DNA from: Phaeosaccion multiseriatum
Lineage: Eukaryota; Ochrophyta, other classes
DNA length: 64,000 bases
NCBI GenBank assembly: GCA_965112735.1
Contig: OZ218954.1
Coordinates: 2,294,001-2,358,000, forward strand
Direction of reading: 5' to 3'
The notes beneath the pieces were generated by a model that did not search any database, was not told the origin of the DNA, and saw nothing but the letters and a program-made list of their open reading frames with translations. Positions 1 to 9,519 of this stretch are shown here, piece after piece. The first letter of the stretch is position 1. Every line of letters begins with the position of its first letter. Position numbers and translations under genes: made by a program.

Positions 1-17
1 GGAGGGACATCGCAACA
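1..17 (+). repeat. 3' end of the 5' LTR (partial)
   Basis: GGAGGGACATCGCAACA is identical to the last 17 bases of the LTR ending at 7131. The rest of this LTR lies outside the window, so LTR-LTR divergence and the target-site duplication cannot be assessed here. Confidence 0.8.
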
Positions 18-132
18 CGACAATTGTCGCGAACATCTTCACAGCTAGCTGGTTCCGCAATTTAATTGTTCAGCGGCAGAAAACGAAGTGAGTGTAAATC
101 AACAGGAGACGTAGTGCTGTCTTGCGGTACCC

Positions 133-614
133 ATGCCTGGGGGGCATGCTAGCGGGACAGAGCAGGACGGGGATGGGGACGATGCGTTCCCTGATATCTC
201 TAGTCCAGGAGTAGGTGGAGGGGATCCACCTTCTCAACAAGACATGTTTATGCTAATGCAGCAGCAGCAGCAGCAGATAGCAAACCTGACCAACTTATTG
301 GCCAAATTAGACACAGGATCAGCAGCGGGAAGCTCTGTTGTGTCAGGGGCAGGAGGCCCCGGAGGTGCGTCAAGCAGTGGCGGCACCATAGCGGGAGGGG
401 GAGGCAGCACGGGGGGCAGCAGCGGTAGCAGCAGCTCTCTGATTTGTTTGAGCTACAAGTCAAAGGTGCAAACCTTCTCTTCCGAGCTGAAAGAAGGAAC
501 AGTTGTAGAGACAGCCGTTCCTGACAGGACAGCCGTTCCTGACAATGAAAGCGAATCGGAGCGGCAGTTAGCTGCTTACGCGAAAGAACTATTGATGACC
601 GGTTTTGGTGGGGC
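133..614 (+). pseudogene. Gag-like ORF, 5' portion, interrupted by the Crypton insertion
   Basis: The ATG at 133 lies about 115 bases after the LTR, as expected for gag. The encoded stretch is acidic, then Gln-rich (QQQQQQ near residue 43) and Gly/Ser-rich, without a zinc knuckle, and ends in a segment reading AAYAKELLMTGFGGA. At GTGGGGC (608-614) the sequence changes to that of the insertion and a stop follows at 633. Beyond the insertion, at 4155, the same reading frame continues with a charged helical segment (RELELLTEELAAW). I infer that 133-614 and 4155 onward were once one gag gene. There is no strong family signature, so the gag identity rests mainly on position. Confidence 0.6.
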
Positions 615-626
615 GAGATGCCCCAC
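608..626. other. Left junction palindrome, candidate recombination site
   Basis: GTGGGGC, five bases (GAGAT), then GCCCCAC: two 7-bp inverted arms around a short spacer. This is the usual layout of a tyrosine-recombinase core site. It lies at the point where the gag-like frame is lost. Confidence 0.5.
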
Positions 627-632
627 TCGGTG

Positions 633-694
633 AAAGTGGGTATTTTTAGTACCCAATTTTTTTAAAAGTGGGTATTTTTAGTACAGTACCCAAT
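633..694. repeat. Direct repeat at the left end of the Crypton-like element
   Basis: AAAGTGGGTATTTTTAGTAC occurs at 633-652 and again at about 665-684, each followed shortly by CCCAAT. Subterminal direct repeats like this may be binding sites for the recombinase. That role is inference. Confidence 0.5.
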
Positions 695-835
695 ATGGAC
701 CAGTAGCGCCCCTCCCCCCCCCCCTCCTTTTTGGTGTATCTCTCCCCTCCTCCTCCAAAATATACTACGCTATGATATGACGATTTAATGGTATTACCAC
801 GATAACAATGGTATTCATATTTACAGACACACTTA

Positions 836-1216
836 GTGTCCGTCCTCAATCATGCATGGCATACAGTAGTAGTCAAAATCGCCTTCCGCAAAACCCTTGC
901 TGTCGCAAAACTCGACGGTGCACATGTGGTGCACGAGGTTTCCACACGCTCTTTCGGATGGGCAGAGGAACAGCTTGACTTGCGAGGGCTTAGTACAGCC
1001 ATACGAGCATGTGAAGGCCATGTCTCCCTCTCTCAAGCCGCCCAACGACGGCGCTGCTGACGCGGCAGCAGCGGCAGTAGCGGCCGCAGCGGCCGCATCA
1101 GAGGCAGCAGCAGAAGCAGCATCAGAAGCAGTACCAGTACCAGTACGCTGTTTTTTTGGGCCCCCCTTCCCCCACCCCTTCCTCCTCGTCCTCCTCCGGC
1201 TCCGCCTCCTCCTGTT

Positions 1217-1250
<34 letters not shown>

Positions 1251-3892
1251 TGCTGCTGCCACCTCCCTCCTCGTCGTCCTCTGCACCGCTATCACCTCCA
1301 TCCCCCTCCTTCGACTCGTCTGCACCAGTGCCACTTTCCTTCGCCCTCGCCCGCTTCGCCCGTTTTTTCGCGTCCGCCTGCTGCGCGCTCCATAAATTAT
1401 ACACGGTGGTCCACACCAGCTGATTGAAGCGGCGCTTGTGAGAATCAGAACGAGACTTGATGTCAAAGGCGTCTTTGACTGCGTCAAACATGCTTCGCGC
1501 TTCTTCAAGCGTCGGCTTGTCCTTCCAGAGCCCCTTTTCTTTCGCCGCGGATTCAATCGCACCCATCAAACAGCAAAATTTTGACATCCTTCGCTTCTCC
1601 GCCCTCCCCTGCACGTCTGCTGTCGTGAATTCTCGAAGGCGAGGAGTGCCTGTCATCCAAGCATCCCAAGCAGCGCGCACAGTGAAGCTAGGGACCTCAA
1701 AGTGCTCGGGAAGGGTATGCCACCGGCCGTTGTAGAGATACAGAGGTGGCTGATCTGCACCTGCACAAGAAGAAGAAGAGGGCGGGGCGCTGCTCGAACC
1801 CTCACCAAGGCCCAGAGTGCCTGCCTGGTGAGCCGCGAGAAGGTCGCTGAGCCCACTCTTAGAAAAGGCTGCGTCGAGGGTCGTCTGCAGGGCCCTGCTC
1901 ACACCCAGACTGGTGACAGTGCCAGAGGCCTGTGCATTCTCCTCCAGAACGTCACGGATCAGCGTCTCCAAGTCGACCTTGATCGTCTGGCCCAACACCT
2001 CAAGCTTGCCGCCTAGAGAGGCCACGCTGTCCGCCACGACTTGGAATTGCCTCAGCTGCACGACGTGGGGAGGAATCCCGGTTGCAGAAATCTCGTCCGT
2101 CTCGTCCGGATACTTCAGCACGACATGCTCTGAAAGGTCCGCCAGCAACCTTTGATCTCGGAAGAGCTGTGTCGTGAAAAGAGGGTGATTCTCCTGAAGA
2201 GTGCTGCGCAGAAAGCCGGCGTGGTACACCACACTGGCAAGACAGAATTCAGCCACCTTCCTCAATCTCAGCGGCACGTCCCTGAAGCAGCTCACAATGG
2301 CTCCCGCGAGCACGTCTTCAATGCCCTCCTTCGCTGTGCCGTCCACCTTGAGGCGCTGAAAAAAGGGAGGAAGCAATGCAAACTCCTTCGCTGAGATGTT
2401 CGCCCCGGAGGCAGCCCGGCCCACATACTGATCTGCTGCATTGATGGGGTTGAAGTAGATGCCCTGGACGCCGGGAAGAGACCATCCCATTCGAAGTTGC
2501 ACAGCAATTGGGTTGGGAGCAGCGGACGAGCCGCTTGTGACGTGCGAGGCAGCGCCCTTGCGCCCAGAATGAGTGCCGAGGTCCTCTGGAGTCAGCCCCA
2601 TGCCTTCCAAAATGGACGAGTTCGCCGCCGCCGTACGTCTGAGGAAGCCGCAATACCTATCGTACTGATTGTTGCCAGCGAACAGCGCGTTCTTCTCAAA
2701 ACCAAAGCTCAGGAGGTAAACACCAAGCGCGAGGACGGGGCAGATCTCCGGCATGATTGGATTCGCGTAGACGTGGCGAGGATGTCGGGCCTTCTCTCCC
2801 AGCTGGTCGCCCTTTTGCTTCCCAAAATAGACGCAGAGCGCGTCCCCCTTCCACTCGAGATGATCGAGACAAATCTCCACACAGTTGGTGGCGCGGCACA
2901 TCAGATTCCAGGAGAGAACGAGGAAGGGGTGGCCAAAGGCGCCCTGTCTGTGCCCGTTCTCACAGACTGCCGAGCTCAGCATTGCTGCGATGTACACAAG
3001 CGAAGGAAACAGTGGCAACCAAAGACGGCGTCAGGGCTAGGAAGTGAGTGGGGGGCAGTCAATGCATCAGCCACTTGTCTCCACCCACTCCACTAGTTTC
3101 CACTGTCCACTGACTCCACACAGCTGGGAATTTACCTTTGGCAAGAGCGCGGTAGAGAGCGAACGGCATGGGAGCCTTCCCTTCTCTGACTTCGACATTT
3201 CCCTCCTGCTTCTCTCCTGCGATCGTCCTCTTCAGCCCCTTGGTGAGCGTCGCAAGGTCGCTTTGCAATTTGCGGTGCTGCTCCTCCTGATGGTAGTCTC
3301 TGTACAGATTGAAGAGTGCAGAGCGTTTCGACTGTGCACCGGCCTTGGATAAGCCCTTCGGCCCCTTCTTGACTTCAAGCAGCCACCCGAAGAACGCGTC
3401 GGCTGTCAGCAGATGGAACAGCAAAGGGTGCGGCGCCCGAGGTGCTTGGATCAAGTGTGCCTTCACCCGCTTCGTCCACTGCGCCTCAGCCTTCTTCTTG
3501 GCCTTTGCTTGGGCTTTCGCTGCTCTCGACACCTCAGCCGGCGTCTGCTGTGCCGCTGCAGTGGCACCACCCGCTCCGCCAGGTGCGGCGGCTGCTGCGG
3601 CTGCTCCTGCTCTCCTCTGTGCTTCCTCCTCTTCCCCATCTTCCCCGTCTTCCTCCTCTTCCCCCTCCGGTGGAGCAAATGCTGTCCTGAAGTCAGGGTC
3701 CAGAAGCTCCGGGTGCTTGCGGAAGAGGTATCGGATCAGCATCGTGGAGGCGCATGCATATCCACTTCTCGAGCGTGGGGCGATGGTGTTGTTTCGGGGG
3801 TTCTGAATCTGCTGCTGCTCTGCAGTAAGCGGTGCTTCTTCCCCCTCTGCTGCTGGTGCTTCCGGAACCGTAGCAACAGCGACGTCAGCCAT
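836..3892 (-). CDS. Crypton-type tyrosine recombinase with C-terminal Cys-rich finger
   Basis: Predicted DNA strand-exchange enzyme for the surrounding element. Exon 1 runs 3892-3136 and exon 2 begins at 2984. The intron (3135-2985) has GTAAAT...GCAG ends and joins in phase (…RALAK-A-MLSSAV). Exon 1 carries an N-terminal helical DNA-binding-like region (NNTIAPRSRSGY). Exon 2 carries the catalytic set: Arg in LMCRATNC, Lys in YFGKQKGD, His-x-x-Arg in GTHSGRKG, Trp in RMGWSLPG, and a Tyr candidate in DQYVGR. A long Ala/Gly-rich linker follows. Near 1150-1170 the frame must shift at a C6/T7 homopolymer (G6/A7 in sense) to reach an Ala-rich stretch and a finger with paired cysteines (TCSYGC, LCPSERACG, YYCMPC) ending at 836. 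Without the shift the protein ends at 1033. The family is clear; the intact C-terminus is uncertain. Confidence 0.75.
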
Positions 3893-4046
3893 GGTATACT
3901 CTGTTCTCCTGCAAATTCACGTGGGAGATGCCCCTCCCACCACTGGCATCAGCTGTTACAGCCGGGTATCGTCCGCGCAGCCGCTGCTCCTCTTACATAG
4001 CTGCACTGTGCAAATATGCTGATGCTGTGAATGAAATAAACTCCAC

Positions 4047-4073
4047 GTGGGGAGGGGGGGGAGAATGCCCCAC
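4047..4073. other. Third, imperfect GTGGGG...GCCCCAC palindrome
   Basis: GTGGGG (4047-4052) and ATGCCCCAC (4065-4073) flank a G-rich spacer of about 13 bases, 75 bases inside the right junction. It resembles the two junction palindromes and may be an older or accessory site. Confidence 0.35.
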
Positions 4074-4147
4074 AACCAAAAAATATTGGATAAAAAACTT
4101 GAAAAACGAGCATTTATGGCCCATAAAATATCCAAAACAATTATTTC

Positions 4148-4165
4148 GTGGGGCAGGTGCCCCAC
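4148..4165. other. Right junction palindrome, candidate recombination site
   Basis: GTGGGGC, four bases (AGGT), GCCCCAC. The arms are identical to those of the left junction at 608-626, and the gag-like reading frame resumes within it. Confidence 0.5.
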
Positions 4166-4761
4166 TTCACGGTACTATTAGACATACGGACTACAGAGAA
4201 CTGGAGCTATTGACAGAGGAATTGGCAGCCTGGACAGAGTTGGAGAAGGCACAATCTCTCATGAAGAAAGTGAGGGAGCGCTATATAGAAGTAGAGAACT
4301 ATGGAAACGTCGAAGACTGTAGTGAAATAGCGGCCTACTGCAGTGAAATAGCGGCCTTTGGAAAGAAGGTAGCGGCTTGGGAGGACTTCGCGAGGCGGAG
4401 GTCTGAGAAGGCTTCATGGGCGGTCGAGGCCGGAGCGAGAAGCTCGAAGGAAGCGCAGATAGCAAATACTAGTGACCCTGGTAGAACCAAGATGTCTGAC
4501 AGGCAATATGGTAGGGTACTGGGGGCGGATGGTGGAACGGATGTGTTTGCTGACACACGTAATACCTGTCCCGGTGATGAGGGTGCATCCCACATCGAAG
4601 GCTGCGTTAGTAGTCTTAGGCTGGGCATACGGAAAAATGGTATGCCGGAGCCAGAAGAAGATAGGACGGATGGTGGAACGGAAGTGTCGGTCGATATTCG
4701 TAGAATCAGTCCTGATAGTGAGGGAGGGCCCCTTACTAATGAAGAGAGAGGGTTGCGTACA

Positions 4762-5013
4762 GAGCCGGAAGAGGCAAAGCAGCAACTAGCGTGTGCAGAG
4801 CCGGAGGAGGCAGAGCAGCAACTAGAGCGTGCAGAGCCGGAGGAGGCAGAGCAGCAACTAGAGCGTGCAGAGCCGGAGGAGGCAAAGCAGCAACTAGCGT
4901 GTGCAGAGCCGGAGGAGGCAGAGCAGCAACTAGAGCGTGCAGAGCCGGAGGAGGCAAAGCAGCAACTAGCGTGTGCAGAGCCGGAGGAGGCAGAGCAGCA
5001 ATCAGTGCGTGCA
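4762..5013 (+). repeat. 36-bp in-frame minisatellite, 7 copies
   Basis: Seven tandem 36-bp units encode 12-residue repeats alternating EPEEAKQQLACA and EPEEAEQQLERA. The unit length is a multiple of three, so the ORF stays open. Confidence 0.9.
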
Positions 5014-5400
5014 GAGTCTGAGCAGACAGAGCCGCAACTGTCTGAGGAGCAACACGTAGAGCCACGGCAGCGAGAGCCGGGGCAAACAGAGTCGATGGCA
5101 GCAGAGGCCGTCCAGACATACCCAGGAGTAGAAAACTCGGTAGGGGTAGGAGAAAGCCGTGGGCTTGTGGGGACTGACCTGAGTCCCACGGAGAGAGAGA
5201 GAATTGGGGAAAGCACGGAGCAGCTGGCGCAGAAGCAGACAGAAGTAGTGCAAGCAGACCGGCACGTAGAGGCAGTGGCACCGACGAGAAAATCTACCGT
5301 GGCTCAGCAGGTAGCATTGGACACTCCGCTGCCGGGCGGGAGAGTATGTGCAGCGTCGTGCAGGGACGGACCCACTCCCGAGAGGGGCAAAGACAGCAGA

Positions 5401-5700
5401 CAGGCAGAGCCAGCCGCACAGCGGGAGCGGCAGCAGGCAGAGCCAGCAGAGACACAGAGGTGTCCGACAACAGAGCAGCGGCAGGAAGAGCCGGCAGCTC
5501 AGAGAGAGACGAGGCAGGCAGAGCCAGCCGCACAGCGGGAGCGGCAGCAGGCAGAGCCAGCAGAGACACAGAGGTGTCCGACAACAGAGCAGCGGCAGGA
5601 AGAGCCGGCAGCTCAGAGAGAGACGAGGCAGGCAGAGCCAGCCGCACAGCGGGAGCGACAGCAGGCAGAGCCAGCAGAGACACAGATGTGTCCAACAGCA
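5401..5700 (+). repeat. 114-bp in-frame minisatellite, about 2.6 copies
   Basis: Units start near 5401, 5515 and 5629 and encode a 38-residue repeat rich in Gln, Glu, Ala and Arg (AEPAAQRERQQAEPAETQRC...). The second unit is nearly identical to the first. Confidence 0.85.
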
Positions 5701-6139
5701 GCACAGCAGCAGCAGAGGGCAGAGCCACAGCCGGCAGAGCCACAGCCGGCAGAGCCCCAGCAGGCAGTGTGTCGGACAGAGCGGCAGACAGCGCCGCAAG
5801 AGCGCTGCAGAGAGTGCAGCGAAGGCAGCGTACAGCACAACAGAGAGCAGAGCAGCCAGATCAGGGCAGAGCAGAGCAAGGCAGAGCAGAGCAAGGCAGA
5901 GCAGAACCTGGAACCTATGCAGGCCAGTCGTTATTGGATGTATGAGACAGCCAGGGAGGGCGACAGAGGCGCCCAGGAGACGGACTGGGATGCGGTACCT
6001 ACAGGGAAGTATGGGAGAGGTCAGCGTGGTACGAGGGTTCGGTGCGAGCAAGATCTGTATGGGAGAGGTCAACGCGGAAGCAGGACCAAGGGTGAGCAAG
6101 TTGTGCACACAAGAGGGGGACTGGATTTTGAGTCTTCCT

Positions 6140-6795
6140 GTAGAGGGGTATATGGGTGCTACGTTGGAGTGGCATGAAGTCTTGGGTGGACATGTGTATG
6201 GGTCACCAGCTAAGACTTGTGAGCAATTGTGGAAGCGCCTAGAGGCAAGTGGCATTGAAGACGAACAGGCTGACTGTGTGATAGCCGGGTGGGTTCGTGG
6301 GTGATGGCCGCTAGCATGGTTGTGAGCGACATAGCATTTGCAAGGAGGAATTGACTCGGCTTATGAAGAAGCCGGGCGGGGCCTGAGCATGGCGAAGCAT
6401 AGAAGCGCTTGTGTGAGTACCCGGGGGTACATTTGGAGAAGCGTTTGAAGGAAAGGGGGGACTCAATTTGGAGGCGTTAGCCGAAGTGAAATGGGCTGCT
6501 GACCTGGACAGTCGGAGCAGTGTTGAGGGACTTGACATTTGCTGGAGGGACGTGTAGTCCAAGCAGCGTGGCAGCAGACTGAGTGAAGGAGTTTCCATTG
6601 TGAAGGACATGAGTTTCTGTGTTCGGAGGCTGATGGGACAGGCACTGTTTTGTATGAAGACGATGAAGGGTGCATTCAGCTGGTCAAGGGGAACGAGAGC
6701 AGTATCTGAACACGGAGGAGCAGCTTGGGGACATCATGACCAAGGCTTTGACTCCACAGGTGCACAAGTACCTGGTTTCGAAGATGTTGAAATAG
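6140..6795 (+). pseudogene. Copia pol remnant: reverse transcriptase tail and RNase H
   Basis: Fragments in shifting frames resemble the end of copia pol. At about 6150-6300 there is YGSPAKTCEQLWKRL, like the YGLKQA...W..L region of reverse transcriptase. At 6489-6530 there is VKWAADLDSRSSV, like the RNase H start (WAGDLDTRRS). Near 6631-6690 there is VLYEDDEGCIQLVKGN, like the acidic D-x-E/S region. The terminal EEQLGDIMTKALTPQ runs to a TAG at 6795. Several frame changes and internal stops separate the pieces, so the enzyme is dead. Confidence 0.7.
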
Positions 6796-6940
6796 TTTGG
6801 GTTTTAGTTTAGCTTGGGTTAGTCTTGGGATAGCTTGGGTTAGTGATTAGTGATTAGGTACTGAGGTAGCGAGGTTTTACATGCGTTTTACTTGCTATCT
6901 TAGATGTGTTGACTGTTTAGGAGAGAGTGAGTTTCGATCC

Positions 6941-6948
6941 AAGGGGGG
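6941..6948 (+). promoter_or_regulatory. Polypurine tract
   Basis: AAGGGGGG immediately precedes the TG that opens the 3' LTR. This is the normal position and composition of the plus-strand primer. Confidence 0.75.
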
Positions 6949-7131
6949 TGTTGTGATATGATCATTATTGGGGTCTGTGGGATGCCCAATATTGATAACG
7001 TCCACACTTGGGATCTTCAACTCTGAGGCTCTGGGCCTCGTACTACGTTTATGGTTCTGTTAAAGGGCAATATATATTAGTTGACACACACAACAGCTTA
7101 CGTATCATAGTGCGGGAGGGACATCGCAACA
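6949..7131 (+). repeat. 3' LTR (183 bp)
   Basis: It begins TGTTGTGATATG and ends CATCGCAACA, giving 5-bp terminal inverted repeats TGTTG/CAACA. A TATA-like stretch (TATATATT, about 7070) lies near its 3' half and is the probable core promoter. It ends 361 bases upstream of the ATG of the next gene. Confidence 0.88.
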
Positions 7132-7135
7132 AGGG

Positions 7136-7480
7136 GTGGGGGAGGGGGGGAGCGAGGGAGGGAGCGAGGGAGGGAGCGAGGGAGCGAGGGAGGGAGAGAG
7201 AGAGGGAGAGAGAGAGGGAGAGAGGGAGGGAGGGAGGGAGGGAGGGAGGGAGAGAGGGAGGAAGAGAGGGAGGGAGGGAGGGAGGGAGGGAGGGAGGGAG
7301 AGAGGGAGGAAGAGAGGGAGGGAGCGAGGGAGGGAGGGAGCGAGGGAGCGAGGGAGCGAGGGAGCGAGGGAGCGAGGGAGCGAGGGAGGGAGGGGGCGAG
7401 GGAGCGAGGGAGGGAGGGAGGGAGGGAGCGAGGGAGGGAGGGGGCGAGGGAGCGAGGGAGGGAGGGAGGAAGGGGCTGAC
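7136..7480 (+). repeat. Purine-strand GGGA/GCGA minisatellite
   Basis: About 345 bases of GAGGGAGGGAGCGA variants, almost purely purine on the plus strand. It fills the gap between the LTR and the next gene, could form triplex or G-rich structures, and gives spurious long ORFs in several frames. Confidence 0.9.
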
Positions 7481-7492
7481 GACGCGGGCCGG

Positions 7493-7579
7493 ATGGAGGA
7501 GTTGGTAGAGTTGCGTTATAGAGCCAAGCTACTTCGTCGAGACCTGCAGCAACTCGGGGTAAGTACTCTTAAGAGTAGC

Positions 7580-7617
<38 letters not shown>

Positions 7618-8707
7618 CAGGAATAGCTGCAGAGCAGCAACAGTAGTAGCAGCAGTAGTAGCAGCAGCAGGAGCAGCAGCAGCAGTAGTACCTTGACACC
7701 TTGTCATCTCAAAGAACTCCTTTGGCTTGTGGCTTGTTTCCCCTCTTGGCCGACATCAGGTCAAGGAATGGCGGAGCCGCCGCAAGAAGAAGAAGGAGCT
7801 GTCGGACGTGGACGCCAAGATCAGGAAGCTGGACCGAGCCATGGCAGGAGAGCATGGCCAGGACAGAAAGTGGCGCGGTCTCCGTGTGGAGGACCTTCCT
7901 CAGCGCTCTGGCCTCCACGCCAACACCAAGTACGTGGATGTGCTGAATCCCCTGGAGGGGCAGACGGCAGAGTTCCGGCGCGAGGTCAGGGAGTATCTTG
8001 GAAAGCTAACCCCCGAGCAAAGATGGGGAGGGGCCGACCCCGGAGTGCGGACGTTCCTGTCCATCTGGTGTGCCCACACTGGGCGCTTCTTCAGGGTGGG
8101 TCACGGCTTCTCCGCCTCCATGCGGCCGCTGCAGAGGAGGATAGCGAAGCTGGAGAGCCAGGTGTGGCAGGCAGCGCAGGTGAGGAGGATGCGTGCCTCG
8201 CCCAAGTCTCTTGTCGTGGCTGATGTCACTTTCTAATCCCTCCCTCCCTCCCTCCGCCCGCGCACAGAGTGGACAGGACACGCGGGCTCTTCGCCTGGAG
8301 GCGGCCAAGATGCGGGCGCTCTTGCACCACAAGACGCTCGTCCTCCACACGATAGCCATACGGCTCATCGTGGCGAACTTCACGCACTTTGTGTTGCCTC
8401 CTGTCCGAGCCCAGGCATGGTCCAGCCGGCGGGGCCGCCAGATCTCGGGGCTGCCGAGGGATATGGGGAGGGACATGGACGCCCTCTCCATGGGTCTATT
8501 CCGCCAACGGCTCAAGACGGTGCGTGTGTGCGTCTGTTGCTTGTTGTTGGCTTGGTGTTGGGCTGGCTGGCTGGCTGGTGTTGACTTAATGTATAACGTA
8601 TACGTTGATCGGCATTCTCCCCTCCCTACAGTTGTACTCCCTCCCAACCCCCCCCCAAGTTGTCCTTGCACTCCTCCTCCGTCCTTGTGCAGAGTATGTA
8701 CACATAA
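7493..8707 (+). CDS. Uncharacterised basic coiled-coil protein, 4 exons
   Basis: Modelled exons are 7493-7558, 7760-8179, 8268-8519 and 8693-8707, all with GT-AG borders and matching phase, giving roughly 250 residues. The N-terminus is basic and helical (LRYRAKLLRRDLQQLG, then EWRSRRKKKKELSDVDAKIRKLD) and reads as a coiled coil. The middle contains RTFLSIWCAHTGRFFRVG, and a later helix reads TLVLHTIAIRLIVANF. I recognise no family. The very short last exon (SMYT then stop) is the weakest part. Intron 1 holds an AGT/AGC repeat. The gene sits directly downstream of the copia 3' LTR and a purine minisatellite. Confidence 0.55.
7576..7690 (+). repeat. (AGT)n/(AGC)n microsatellite
   Basis: An AGT run at 7576-7618 is followed by mixed GCAGCAGTAGTAG triplets, all inside intron 1 of the coiled-coil gene. 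Confidence 0.85.
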
Positions 8708-8803
8708 ATCCCGTACGTACTCCTCCTGCGGCCGAGTCGAGCGAAGTGAGTGAGTCCTCCGCCTCTCCCCCTCGAGGACCGGGGCACCCAGCCACTGCAG
8801 TCA

Positions 8804-9500
8804 TCAGTCATCAGCCTCCGCGATCATCTCGTCAGTGATGGCCTTCACCGACTTACCGCACAGCACGTGACTGTGGGAAACAGAAACGCAACAACACTTG
8901 TGGGTTAGTCTTGTATCAGCCATGAACTCGTTGCTGTACCTTCGATACGTACGTAACTTTCGAGATGGCTGACCAGGCGCTCAACGCACACCCCCACACA
9001 TAGCACACATAGTCATGATCATCGAGCGGGAAACGTCCCTGACAAGCCACGCACGCACTTCTTGGTTCTTGACGACGACACCCGGGGGGTGGGTGTCGAC
9101 GATGCCGACGACGGCTCCTTTCGCCGCGGCGAGCCTGCAGCAGACGAGCAGCACGAGCGGGTGGGAGGCAGGCACACACAGCAGCAGCAGACAAGATGCG
9201 TGTGCAGTGTAGCTAAAAGGAAGCCCCAGCCAGAGGTTTCTGGAGCTCCAGCACAAGTAAGATCCAAAGGGGGGGTGGGGGTTTGCAGGGTGGTGCTCAG
9301 GCTGTGTGATGCTTGACACGACCTGCGGAAAGCGCTGAACACCAACACCTGTCTCCCTCCTCGAGGGCGCTGGACTGCCCCCCAGCAGACGGGAGAGAGG
9401 GGTTGAGGCAAGGGATGCTCGACCTGCGCGAACGACACAGAGCAGGTCAGGAATGAGTGAGCAGCATGGACAATCGAGGACTATGAACTCGTCCCATGTG
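8804..9500 (-). other. Poorly resolved minus-strand coding blocks
   Basis: Two or three minus-strand blocks look coding but cannot be joined with confidence. One after a CTGCAG acceptor near 9147 reads AAAKGAVVGIVDTHPPGVVV and then KNQEVRAWLVRDV. Another after CCCACAG (8872) reads HVLCGKSVKAITDEMIAEAD and stops at 8804. A third near 9430-9330 reads VEHPLPQPLSPVCWGAV. They may be the 3' part of the gene starting at 9936 if its stop at 9520 is avoided by splicing, or a separate small gene. No family recognised. Confidence 0.3.
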
Positions 9501-9519
9501 TGATTGCTTGCCTTCACCT

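Larger units (their letters stand above)
608..4165 (-). mobile_element. Crypton-like tyrosine-recombinase transposon nested in gag
   Basis: This 3.5-kb insertion is bounded on each side by the palindrome GTGGGGC-(4-5 nt)-GCCCCAC (608-626 and 4148-4165). Its only gene is a minus-strand tyrosine recombinase of the kind found in Cryptons. No reverse transcriptase is present, which argues against a DIRS or Ngaro element. The surrounding gag frame resumes exactly after the right palindrome, which supports insertion into a formerly continuous ORF. Exact ends are uncertain by a few bases, because recombination inside a palindromic spacer leaves no target-site duplication. Confidence 0.7.
4155..6177 (+). 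pseudogene. Gag-like continuation with long Glu/Gln-rich repeat region
   Basis: The frame is open from upstream of the right palindrome to a stop at 6177. The first 130 residues after the junction are charged and predicted helical (RELELLTEELAAW, KKVRERYIEVEN), which suits a gag core. Two in-frame minisatellites follow: seven 12-residue units of the EPEEAKQQLACA type and about 2.6 copies of a 38-residue AEPAAQRERQQAEPAE type unit. Protease, integrase and most of reverse transcriptase, expected here in a copia element, are missing. Near 6150-6300 another frame reads YGSPAKTCEQLWKRL...ADCVI, resembling copia reverse transcriptase. Whether this ORF is ever translated is unknown. Confidence 0.5.
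1..7131 (+). mobile_element. Decayed Ty1/copia-type LTR retrotransposon with a nested insertion
   Basis: The first 17 bases match the last bases of a complete LTR at 6949-7131, so both ends of one element are visible although its 5' LTR is cut by the window edge. Between them lie a gag-like ORF, a Crypton-like insertion on the other strand, a long repetitive Glu/Gln-rich frame, and short remnants resembling the end of copia reverse transcriptase and RNase H. A purine tract precedes the 3' LTR. No intact protease, integrase or reverse transcriptase is present, so the element cannot be autonomous. The copia assignment rests on the RNase H tail (GDIMTKALTPQVHKYLVSK at about 6729-6785), which fits the pol C-terminus of that superfamily. 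Confidence 0.82.

Noticed and set aside
836-3892. Alternative reading as DIRS or Ngaro retroelement recombinase
   Set aside because: No reverse transcriptase or RNase H belongs to the insertion; the only pol relics lie outside it and match copia.
3308-4000. Plus-strand ORFs opposite the recombinase exon 1
   Set aside because: Shadows of the minus-strand coding exon caused by GC-rich codons.
7136-7696. Long ORFs of Glu-Gly-Arg repeats on the plus strand
   Set aside because: Direct translation of the purine minisatellite; only the part from 7493 on has coding character.
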